Assembly (NCBI RefSeq): GCF_032452875.1
Contig: NC_083869.1
Location: forward strand, 126,238,001 to 126,302,000
Direction of reading: 5' to 3'
Origin: Bos javanicus
Taxonomy: Eukaryota; Chordata; Mammalia; Artiodactyla; Bovidae
DNA length: 64,000 nucleotides
Shown: positions 40,457 to 52,500 of the stretch, in pieces
Position numbering within the stretch: position 1 is the stretch's first letter
Layout of the letters: each line of letters opens with the position of its first letter
The notes under the pieces: model-generated
Told to the model about the DNA's origin: nothing
What the model saw: only the letters and a program-made list of their open reading frames with translations
Databases searched by the model: none
Made by a program: the position numbers and the translations under genes

Positions 40457-40574
40457 TCATGGGTGGCTTCCTACCATGCTGGCATCGGGCTTGGCTCCGC
40501 AGGCTGGCTCGTCGCTTCTGACGGGCGAGGGCAACACGGTGTCGGACTGCACAAATCCCCTCCGGTCAATCAGG
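40457..40574 (-). CDS. ZDHHC18: ZDHHC18 terminal coding exon
   Basis: Encodes LIDRRGFVQSDTVLPSP ... SMVGSHP, stop TGA at 40459-40457. Acceptor tggaag|cctg; the T-poor acceptor tract is somewhat weak. Confidence 0.94.
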
Positions 40575-43500
40575 CTTCCAAAAGACAAGAGGGGGACACA
40601 TGAGGGCCCTACCTGACACCACAGCTCCAGGTCAGGGCCTGGACAGCTGGGTCCATCTCCCAGACGAGGCAAGACCCAGCCCTAGAAAGGCTGCTCCAGT
40701 TGGTGGCTCAAGACCCTTCCTTTCTGGAAGGGCCCTCTCTGTACTCTGGACACCTGGCTTTGGGCCACAGAATTTATCCACTATTAATTCAAACTGCCTG
40801 GCTTTCTGTCGGGCTCCCAAGCTGCAGGCGAGAAGAGCAAGGACGAAAGGGCATTGGGAGATCCTGCAGTTCGTACTGTCCTTTTCCCAGGGGCGGGATA
40901 GGTGACAGGCATATGGGATATTGGGCGGGAGGAGGTGGGGAAGGTGTGAGGAAATCTTACCCCACCCCCAACCCGCCCCCACGGCTTCCAATTGAATTCC
41001 CGATCTGGACATCTGGCGCCCCCTAGTGTCCGGACAGATGGGGCGTTTCCCCGCAGAGCTGAGCCACCAGGAGGGAGATGAGGCTCCACCCAGTCCAGCC
41101 ATCAGCACCGGACAGCAGAGTGCCTCAAGGTAGACAGAGCATTCATTGTGCTGATCCCTGAGGAGTAAGATTACATGTGATATCTAATACTCTTTCTGAT
41201 ATTTTGTACACTTAACTTTTTCTACAATGAGCACACAGGATTACAAATTACAACCCTACTGAATTCCTTTCTGGGACAAGTGCCACACAGCAGGGGATGA
41301 TGGATGGAGGGCATCTTTGGTGTGGAGAGGTCAGTGATTCCAGAACCTCTTTGAGAGGAGACTCACAGAGCTACCCCACCCCACTCCACACGCATACACT
41401 GGCCAGGCCAGGCCCTGTGACCTCCCACACACACCCCCTGGCTTACCTGGGAGGTAGGGGGCCACAGAGCACAGCACAGCAGTTGGTGATAACACTTTTA
41501 TGGCTGTAGGGGTTGACGGAGGCCTCGCCGCCCCTCTTGTTGGACCACGAGCCTTTGATCTGCAAGCAGGAAGGAGCTCTGAGTCAGGTACTCCCTTCAT
41601 TTCCCCTTCTAGAGGCTGGGGAAGACCAGCACATTCTGAAACCAATTCTGGCTAGCCTATTGGAGGGAATGTGCCTTTACCCTTTAGTCGTTCCGTGAGA
41701 ATGTGGGGGTCTGCTGGGTGTCGGGGAGGCACCCAGAAGAGGAGGCTCTGACCAAGACAGAAGTCAGAGCAGAGCCAGAGAGATGCCTCCAGAGGAAGCT
41801 TTCGGGGTGCATCATTCCTTCTCTTGCCAGCCACCCAGGAAGGAGGCTAGTGCAAGGGCCCAGGGCTCAGGCTGACCTAGCTGTGAACTCTGGTTCTCCC
41901 AGACTTGCTCGTGACCCCGGACAGAGCACTGTTTCTGAGTCTCAGTTCTCATTTGAAAACCAGGGAACTCTAGCAACGCTGTCGAAGCATGAGATGAAAC
42001 CCTGCCCCTCTCTAGCTCCACGGAGCTGGCTGTCAAAGGCACTGAGGAGACCAGCAGTGAAGGAGACCGGCTTGACTGCACCGTGGAGTCTTCCAAATGT
42101 ATCTGGCCATGACGCCCATTTCTGCTTAACCCCTAGTGATATCCTGCAGAAACAGCCCCCAGGAAATCACCTTGGGAGAAGCTGGCTGATGTCATTTCTG
42201 CTCTGTACCAATCACCCAGCATGTGATACCCTGTCATGCCTGTTAAGTTCCTTTCTCCAAATGACAGGCTGAGGTCAAGGAACGTATTTTCCGTTGGTCC
42301 ATGGGCCTCTGAGCAATATTAGATGCCAGCCCTGGGACAGATGCTCTCATTTATTGTTGCTTGGAAGGATGGGAGGGGAGGGGTCAGGTCTGGCCCAGGG
42401 CTCAGCACATAGTGGGTGCTCCAACAGACAAGGTTTGTTGGTAGAGATCTACAAGGCAGCAGGGGGAGTGGGGAGGCTAATGGAGCTTCAGGCTTCTCTC
42501 TTGACCGCCCCCCTCACTAAGGATGCCTCAGAGAGCCCCAGGACTCCCTGAGAACAGTGGAATCGCTGTTGTCTACGAGGACAGCGTGATGGGCCTGAGC
42601 TTCCGAGTGCAACCCTGGCTCTGTCCCTTTCCAGCTGGTGACCTGGGGCAAGTCACTCAGCTCGGAGGCAAAAGGACCCAAAGAGAGGATGGAAACTGCA
42701 AGAACTCTGGAAATGGTAATGAGCCGGCCAAGTGTATAGCAATGGGGTCAGTGCTGCTCTGGTGGGGTTAGGGAGAAAGCAACCTCGGGGCTTGCCCAGG
42801 GTCTCCCAGAGCCCAGCCCTGAGCCCTGGAGGGAGATGCTGGGCTACCTCGCCTCTCTGCCTGCATTTTCCCAGAAGTTTGGGGGTCAGGGCTGCACTGT
42901 GGCTGCCCAGGCTCCTTCAGCCCTGCCCCCATCCCAGGATCTGGCCCAGGGATGAGCTGCTGCTCGAGCCTTTACTCACATCTTCATTAGTTGTCAGGTT
43001 GGAGGCGACGAGGTAAGTGTGAAACCCTGAGAGGCCCAGGATGGACCAGATGGAGAAGAAGCAGATCACCAACTCCAGCACGGTGAGCGGCGCAGTCAAG
43101 GACCCACACGGGACCGGGGCTGGGAGCCTCCCTCACCAGCCTCTCTCACCCATCCCTCTGTGCAGCTACTCCCCCGGAAGGGAGGTAAGTTTGTAACCGT
43201 CTATAATCTCAGCAGATCCTCTCCTGGGCCACAAGGAGGGTTCAAGAGCCCCCACAGGGCAGGACAAGCCCAGGGTCATGGACGGAAGAGGGAACTGAGG
43301 GTTTCAAATACCAGAGCCACGGACAGGGCACAGTCCAGAGAGCTGGGTATCTCAGGGGGCTGTGCTCCTGGGAGTTCTTGGCAATTCTGGCCCCACAACA
43401 GCCCATTCAGAATGGGCTCTGACTTGGGGGTGAACAGGAGCAGCTGGCACGCTGGATTCCAGAGGACAAACATCAGCTCTATCCCATTGCCCTCTGTTTA

Positions 43501-46500
43501 CAGGATGTGGTGTGGGGACCCGCCTCAGGGAAGGGGCCTCAGGTCCCACCAGGGCTCCCCCTTGCCGACAAAGGATATCTCGCTGGTGTCTCCTTCAGAG
43601 TGGAGAGGAAGTTGCTTCCCTGAGAGCCTGGGGAGGAAGAGACAGGAGAGGGCATGGCTCAAGGGACAGTGACCACGGTCCCTTGAGCTGGCTGAGCTTG
43701 CCCCCGGCCCTCCCGCTTAGCCCTGACCCACCCCCCTCCGTCACCCCTAACTCACGCAGCGTCAGGTGGGTGACCACACAGGCGAAGATGAAGGCCGTCA
43801 GGAATGAGAGGGAGAGAATGAATGCATAGAAGAAGCGGTAGTTCCGTTTCCCCACACAGTTGCCCACCCAGGGGCAGTGATGGTCAAACCGTTCTGGAAG
43901 GGCCAGGGAGGCAGGTCAGCGCCGGGGGTTTAAGGCCTCCCGCCACAGCTGGGTGACCCCACCCCCTCACCCTGTCCACATGCAACTCTCAGTTCCTCGA
44001 CACTCCTGGCCTCTGGCCCTTCACCTGCCGGTTCCTCTGTGTCTTGGCTGCAAGGCCACATCCTTGAGAAAGTTCTCCTTCAACCTCAGAGGAGAGTGAG
44101 GCCCCTGTTATTTGCCCCACTTCCCTGGCACTTGTCCTTTGCAGCACTTTGCCTACATGGGTTTATATGTTTATTTACAATTAGCAGGTTGGCTTGTAAC
44201 CCCTTCCCAAGTGCCGTAGTGGTAAAGAATCGCTTGCCAATGCAAGAGATGCAGGTTCGATCTCTGGGTCAGGAAGATCCCCCGGAGTAGGAACTGGCAA
44301 CCCACAGTATTCTTGCCTGGAAAATTCCATGGACAGAGGAGCCTGGTGGGCTACAGTGTGTGGGGTCGCAAGGAGTCGGACGCGACCAAACACAATAAGC
44401 ACAACTGTAACCCCTGCTCCACTGTGAGCTCCATGAGAGGGCCTGGGCTGAACCCCAGGGCCTGGCAGAGTCTGGCATGAAGAAGACCCACAGAAAGGAC
44501 TTGCTGCCTACGATCCTGGCCCCTTGGCAACAACCAATGACCCCTGCTCCTTAGCTCTAGAACAGAGGACCGGGGAGGGGCGGGCCCGCTATAACTTGTG
44601 GAGAAGCGGCATTGGAGGCCTAGTCAGAGGGCTGAGCTCACACCAGCACTGTGTCCCAGGGGTGGGGTCATGCCCAGGCAGGTGAAAAGTCCCCTGTGGG
44701 AATGTAGGTCACAAGCCTGACGCAGGCCTACACCGGGCCAGCGCCCTTCACAGAGGGTGGGTGGGGCAGATTCTCAGGGAGGAACGACACCCATTGAGTC
44801 ACCCATTTCTCGGCCTGCTGTCCGGGTGCTCCCCCGGCTCCCCTGCTCAGGGAGTGCTGAGCTAGCGTCATGAGCTCACCGCCCTGGGGACTGTGCACAG
44901 TCACCATGGCTCAGCTCACCTGGGTCCTCTCGCAGAGCCTCTCCCTTACAACACCCTCCCAGAGGCACACCTGGGTCCCTGTCTGAGCTGCTGGGCCTCC
45001 AGAGAGTGGCGAGAGGGGACGAGACAGTCTCTGGCTCCCCAACAACCACGGCAGTCGTGGGTCAGGAGCTTAGCTTCCAATCCCAGCTCCACCCTCTCTA
45101 CCTCACTGGCATGAACTCCTCGGTTCCCAGATTCTTGTCAGTCCAAAACCCAGGACTTTCAGCAGAGCTGGCCCTGGGCCACATGTCTAGAATGTCATGC
45201 TCCAGACTCTGGATCCTGGACCTGCTGAGGACCAAACCAAGGCGTCTCTATGTCCATTTCAGAGCTGGGGGAGGAATCCACCCACCCTGGGCTGAAGCTG
45301 CGATACCACTGGTCACATTCAGGGCCCCTCCCTGCAGCCCCTCCTCAGTCAGAGCAAATCTGAGGGAACCAGACTTCCTGCCCAGATGCCCCAGCCCCCC
45401 CACAAGCGACTCCCGGTCTCCAGGGCTCCATCCCTCTCAGGACTGCCCGCGCCCCCCTCTGCTGCCTCCCACTTACCCACACAGTTGTCGCAGACGCTGC
45501 AGTGTGAGGTGCGGGGCGGCCGAAACATCTTACAGGTGAAGCAGTACTTCAGCTTCACCACCTGCCCGTTGATCATCACCTCCCGGGTCCGAGGGGGTGG
45601 CCGGTACGTGGAACTGCCTGTGTTGTCTAAGAAGGGGAGGAGAGACAGATGGGAGATGGCCAAGCCCCGTCCGGGGGAGGGGGGAGCCAGTACTGCCTGG
45701 CCAGGACGAGAGAAGCTTCAGGGAAGCTGCTTTGGGGGGACAAACATTAGGGCAAGATGGCTGCCGAGGGCATCGAGAGCTGTGACCACCCACCAAGACT
45801 TGCTGCCAAGCGCTGTGGAGAAGCTTCACACCCCTGCTCACGTGCCACTTCAGGAAGGGCTTTCAGGGAGGGAGACCTGGGAAGGCTTAGTGAGCTTCAT
45901 CTGCATCTAAACATCCCAGTGAGCTTTATTTGCATCCTTATCGTCTGACCCACCAGGGACTGTAAAGAATCCACCTGCAATGCAGGAGACCTGGGTTCGA
46001 TCCCTGGGTCAGGAAGATGCCCTGGAGAAAGGAATGGCAACCCGCTCCAGTACTCTTGCCTGGAGAATCCCATGGACAGAGGAGCCGGCAGGCTACAGTC
46101 CACAGGGTTGCAAAGAGTCAGACACGACTGAGCGACTAACACTTTCACTTTCTTTCAAACAAGCCTAGATCTGAGTTCTGGTTTCCAGGAGGGACAGAGG
46201 ACACAGTGAGAGCACGCTATGAGGAAGCAGTCAGACGCAGGGTGTGTGGCGCCTGCAAGCACTGCCCTGCTCCCTGACGAATGCCAGTGTCACACTGCAT
46301 TTCAACTCTGCTCCAGTTAAGAAAGAATTTTTTAAGAGTCAGTGTCGCTTACAAAAGGAGAAGGGAGATGCTTCTAAATTTAAAGATTTAAGAGATAGAA
46401 ACCAGTGCAATGCTTGATCCTAGAACGGATCCTGTTTTCAAAAACAAAACAAAACAGGGGGCTTCCCTTGGTGGCTCAGTGGTAAAGAATCCGCCTGCCA

Positions 46501-49500
46501 GTGCAGGAGACGCAAGCTCGATCCCCGATCCAGGGAGATCACACATGCCTCGGAGCAACGAAGCCCATGAGCCACGACTACTGAGCCTGTGCTCCAGAGC
46601 CTGGGAGCCGTAACCACTGAAGCCCGTGGGCCCGAGAGCCTGTGCTCAGCAACGAGGGAAACCATTGCAATGAGACGCACCCCAACTAGAGAGCAGCCCC
46701 TGCTCTCTGAAACTGGAGAAAAGCCCGCGCAGCAATCAAGACCCAGCATGGCCAAAACATAAATAAATAAAATTATTAAAAAACAAGACAAAACACAGCA
46801 ACAGAAGAAAGTTGGGGAGCAAGGGGGAACAAGTGACTATAGATTAAAAATCTGGGAACCATGAATTCTCCTAGACGGGATAATGGAATTGTCATTATGG
46901 AGCAGGGTATCCTTAAACCTTGGAGATACATGTTGAAGTATTTACGGGGTAAGTGTATATTTTACTATGTGTATAATTTACTATGAAATGGTTTAACGTG
47001 ACATATATGTTTGTGTGACACATATGACACACTAGTAACAACGATTTAATCTAGATGGTGAATTTATACAAATTTGTTATACTAATTCTTCCCACTTTTC
47101 TGAACGTTTGAAATTTTTCATAATAAAAATTTTAAGAGAAAAAGAAATGCAGAGATACATGATATTCATGGATTGGCAGATTCAGTATTAGAAAACAATT
47201 TATTCTCTCCAAATTAATTTTTAGATTCAATATAATCCCAGTTGGGGTTTGTGGGTGTGTGTGTGTGGAAATCAACAAACTCATTCTAAAATTCATATAG
47301 AAATCAAAGGGCCAGGAATAGCCAAGGCACTCTTGAAGAACAAAGCCAGGTCTTATACAGCAAGACATTAACACTTATGATAAAGCCTTAGTACTTAAGA
47401 CAGCTGGGTTTGGGTAAAAGGGGAGAAATGCTGACCAGTGGAACAGAACAGACTCCAGAAACAGGCCTAACATGTATATGATCATGTGATTCAGGACAAA
47501 GGCAACATCACAGGGCCAAGGAGGAAAATGGTCTCTTCCTGATAAAACAATGCTGGATCCACTGGATACACAAATGGGGGGGAAAATGTGACTGTCAGAA
47601 GGACTTCCCAGGAGGTGCAGTATTAAAGAATCTGCCTGCAATGTGGGAGACGCAGGTTTGATCTCTGGATCAGGAAGATCCCCTGAAGAAGGGAATGGCT
47701 ACCCACTCCGGTATTCTTGTCTGGAAGATTCCACAGGCAGAGGAGCCTAGCAGGCTACAGTCAACGGGGTCACAAAGAGTTGGACGCGGCTGAGCACACA
47801 TATTACTGTAAGCCTGCCTCCCACTTAATACAAACTCAATTCCAGATGGACTACGGTGCTCAATACAAAACGTTTTGGATTAAAAAAAAGAAAAACAGAA
47901 CAGCTTCATGACTCTGGAATAGACAAAGATTTCTTAAATAAGACACGAAGGAACTGATCATAAAAGAACAATTTGATAAACAGCATTTTATCACAATTAA
48001 GAACTCCTGTCCATCTAAAGAGATTATTGAGAATGAAAATATGACCTTCAGAGTAGTAGAAGATATGTGCAGTATGTTTATCTGACAAAGGACAAAGGAT
48101 GTGTATCCAGAGTCTATAAAGAAGTCCTATGAGTCAGTAAGAAAAAAATCAGACAGCTCAATCTGAACGCGGACAAAAGATTCAAACAGGCATTTCATAA
48201 AAGAAGCTGTTCAAATGGCTAATAGACACATGAAAAAGTGCTCATACTCATTAGTCATCAGAGAAATGCAAATTAAAACCACAATATGCTACCAGTACAT
48301 ATGCACCAGAATGGTGAACATGAAAAAAAATATATATATATATATGTATATCTCAAGTGTTGGCAAAAATGTACAGCAACTCAAAATCTCATCTGACCAC
48401 TTTAGACAACAGTTCTGCACTAACTACCAAAGCTCAGCATGTGCAGCCCAGCAGTCCCACTCAGAGGTGTTTTCCCAGCAGAAATGCACATGAGTTGACG
48501 TGCACCAAAGCCAAGTGCAAGACTGTTCTTAGCAACAATTCTCAAAATAGCCAAAATCTGGAACGACCCGAACTCCCATCAGTAGTAGAATGGAGAAAAA
48601 AACTGTAGTATATTCACACAACAGCATTCTATACAGCAGTGAGAACGAATGATCCTTAATTATACACAACAGTATGAATGAATCTCACAAATGCGTAAGT
48701 GCACAAAATGCTCACAAACAGGTAACCGTAATCTATGGTGTTAACAGCCAGGACCATGGATATCCTTGCGGGGCGGGGGCGGGGGGTGACAGAGACTGGA
48801 AAGGGGAACAAGGCGGGCTCCGCCACTGCTTCTTGGTCTGGGTGTGCTAATTACATGTGTGTGTTCCCACTGTGAACCCTCAACAAACAGAGCACTTATG
48901 AGTTGTACACTTTTGGCAAGCCCGTTATACTTCAGTAAAAGCCTAGGAAAAAGGAAAAAGAAAACAGAAAGTAACTTGTCCAAAGTCACATGTTGGGTCT
49001 GCTGGCAGAACAGGGTGCTGAACCTAGATCAAAACCCATAGAGCTACCCAGGGAGCCTCTTGGTGCCCCAGGCCAAGAGGACCAGTGCTCCCCAGAGCAG
49101 CGGCTCCTTCCCAGATGGAATTCTGAGTCCCAGGGGCGCCTGGGATCCCCAGCCCTTGGCTATGTTTCCAGCCAGTAAACGAGATTGACTCCCCGATAAT
49201 ACCTCTACTTTGGCCACTTGCTCCAGTGACTACTTACTGAGTGCCTACCATGTGCCAGGCACTATTCTAGGCGCTTGGCATGTATCAATGAACCGGATTC
49301 GTGTCTCACATTCTTAGCTACCAGAGACTTTTGCTAGGCTGTCTCTCCACCACCTCAACTGTGGCGTGTTTAAAGTGGAGCTAAACGTCTAAGCATCTCT
49401 TCCTTAGTAATGGCAGTATGGTCAAGGCAGGGGGTTTGAGGCGAACAAACATACTCTGAAACTCAGTTTTGCCACAGGCTGTGTGTGAGGCTGCAGTCAA

Positions 49501-52500
49501 ATGAATTTTTCTCAGTTTTATCATCTGTAAAATGGGAATAACAGGGAGGATGAGACATGAATTCTAGCTGCACCTCTTACTAGCTGGGTTTCTTCTGATG
49601 ATGCCATTTACGAGATGTGTCACAAGGCAGATCATTTAACCTCTCTGCCTCTGTTTCCTTGATCACTGAATGGGAGTAAGGGTACTTACCCCATAGGGCT
49701 ATTGTGAGGATTAAATGAGTTAATGCACGTGAAGCAGCACAAAGCAAATGCTTAAGAAGTGTACACTGGGGGACATCCTTGGGGGTCCAGTGGTTAGGAA
49801 TCCACCCTGCAACGCAGGGGACACAGGTGCATCCCTGGTCGGGGAACTGGATCCCACATGCCACAGAGCAACTAAGCCTGCGCGCCACAACCGCTGAGCC
49901 TGCGCGCCACCGACTAGAGAGTCCGTGCACCACAATGAAAGATCTCACACGACAGAACAACGATCCCACATACTGCAACTAAGACCCCACCCAGCCAAAT
50001 AAAAATGAATTTTTAAAAAAAGTGTGCACTGTTATTATCAGCTCATAGAACTACGGAGAGAAAGAAGGGAATGAGAACAGGTCACCGAGTGCTAGTGCGC
50101 TAAGCGCTTGCATATATTCTCCTCTTCAACATCTCCGGAGGGGCAGTTACCATCTTAATGTCCAGGCTACCGTTTAGGAGCCTTTTCAGCGAGGCGAGTG
50201 ACTTGCCTAAGGCCACACAGTGGCAGAATCACGATGTGAATCCAAGTTCCTGAAGCTTGGGCTTGAGGTCTTTTTGTAAATTTGCAATTGCCACAATGAG
50301 TGTTATTCTTCCCTGCCCGGTTCCTTATTTCTCCTGATGGCACAATCCAAGGGCCACGAGGCACCTCAAACAGCATGTAACACAGTCCCCGGTCCCCAGC
50401 AGATACCCGATGCCGCTGCTCTCACTCTTTCAGCTCACAGATGAGGAAAGAGGCCCAGGGAGGTTACGGGATTTGTCCGAGGTCCCACAGCCGGTGAGTG
50501 ACTGAGCCAGGGGAACCCAGTCTGGAGTTCCCCGGACAGACCCTTCCTTCTCCTTCATCTGGGCCTGGCCAGTCACTAGGTCTGGTCAAGTTCTTTCTTC
50601 ATCACCATCCCTCTCCACTCCCAACCCCCATCCCAGCCCAGGCCCATATTACCGAACAGTACCCCCAAAAGACTCTTGCTCCCAATCCCGCTGCCTTTTA
50701 ACCTGCCCTGCACTCACCATCACATTCCCCTAAATAACCCCTTTCAAGTCACTTCCCAGCTCAGAAACTATTCACTGGCCTCCCCTAAAAAAAATAGGAT
50801 AAAGGTAAACTTCTCGTCCTGATATCAGGGCCCTCCACAGTTGTGTTCAACCTCCGTTTCCAGCTTTGTTCCCGCCACTCTGCCCTGGCTTCCTGCCCCC
50901 CATGACCCAGCCGGGCCTCCCTTCTCTCTGCTCACCAGGACTCACTGGGCCTCAGCAGCAGCCTCTCTGACCACAGGAGCCTCACACACAGCACAGGACA
51001 TGCCCTCGACCCCGTGCTGAGCTGTGACAGGACTGCTGTGTGCGTACACTGTCTCCCCAGCTGGACACTACATCGCTTGAGAGCAGAGACAGTGGGACCA
51101 ACAGGCAGCCCTGGGGCCTAGGACCTGTGAGGCAGCAGGCAAGGGGCAGAGACACAGGCGGGCCTGCAGTTTACGCCCTGACCCTCCCACCTGGAGCTGG
51201 TGCCCTCTGGGAAGCTGCTTAATCTCTGTGAACCTGCATCTGTCCAAGCAGACAAATAATGACGACCACCTTGAAGAATGGAAAGGATCAGCAAGGGTAC
51301 AGGTCAAGGAACTGGCACTCAGTGAGTATGTACGTGTGCGCTCAGTCACTCGGTCGTGTCTGACCCTTTGCAACCCCATGGACTGTAGCCTGCCAGGCTC
51401 CTCTGTCCATGGGATTTCCCAGGCAAGAATATCAGAGTGGGTTGCCATTTCCTACTCCAGGGGATCTTCCCGACCCAGGGATCGAACCTGCGTCTCCTGC
51501 ATTGGCAGGCGGGTTCTTTACCACTGCACCACCAGGGAAGCCCTGGTAAGTACTTACAACAGCTGTTTTCATGAGGAGCAGCAAGAATGTGCAACCTACC
51601 ACACAACCGCACTCACTTCACATGCCAGCAAGGTCATGAACAAAATCCTCCAAGCTAGGCTTCAACAGTATGTGAACTGAGAACTTCCAGATGTACAAGC
51701 CAGATTTAGAAAAGGCAGAGGAACCAGAGATCAAATTGCCAACATCCGTTGGATCACAGAAGCAAGAGAATTTCAGAAAAACACCTACTTCTGCTTCATT
51801 GACTACACTAAAGCTTTTGACTGTGTGGATGACAGTCAAACAAACTGGAAAATTCTTAAAGAGATGGGAATACCAGGCCACCTTACCTACCTCCTGAGAA
51901 ATCTGTGTGCCGGTCAAGAAGCAACAGTTAGACATGGTACAACAGACTGGTTCAAAATTGGGAATGGATTGCGTCAAGGCTGTATACTGTCACCCTGTTT
52001 ATTTAACTTATATGCAGAGTACATCATGCGAAATGCTGGGTTGGATGAAGCACAGGCTGGAATCAAGACTGCCAGGAGAAATATCAATTATCTCAGATAT
52101 GCAGATGACACTACCCTCATGGCAGAAAGCAAAGAGGAACTGAAGAGCCTCTTGATGAAAGTGAAAGAGGAGAATGAAAAAGCTGGTTTAAAACTCAACA
52201 TTCAAAAAACGAAGATCATGGCATCCGGTCCCATCGCTTCATGGCAAACAGATGGGGAAACAATGGAAACAGTGACAGACTATTTTCTTGGGCTCCAAAA
52301 TCACTGCAAACAGTGATTGTAGCCATGAAATTAAAAGACACTTGGTCCTTGGAAGAAAAGCTATGACAAACCTAGACGTGTATTAAAAAGCAGAGATATT
52401 ACTTTGCCAACAAAGGTCCATATAGTCAAAGCTATGGTTTTTCCAGTGGTCATCTATGGATGTGAGAGCTGGACCATAAAGAAGGCTGAGTGCTGAAGAA

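Larger units (their letters stand above)
46800..48955 (+). mobile_element. L1 (ORF2 3' part and 3' UTR), antisense in ZDHHC18 intron 2
   Basis: From about 47140 the sequence follows the L1 ORF2 C-terminal region and 3' end: aaattcatatagaaatcaaa, ggaatagccaaggcactctt, gaacagaacagactccagaa, then gcaaattaaaaccacaatat. Interrupted by a SINE at 47600-47815 and by an (AT)n run at 48328-48350. 46800-47140 may be an older part of the same element. No frame survives. Confidence 0.75.

Noticed and set aside
43119..43756. GT-AG splice from the DHHC exon straight to an AG before 43119 in ZDHHC18
   Set aside because: It keeps the frame but replaces the conserved RSQGSNFLSTLKETPAS with unrelated residues. 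The AT-AC junction plus the 49-base exon gives the known protein.
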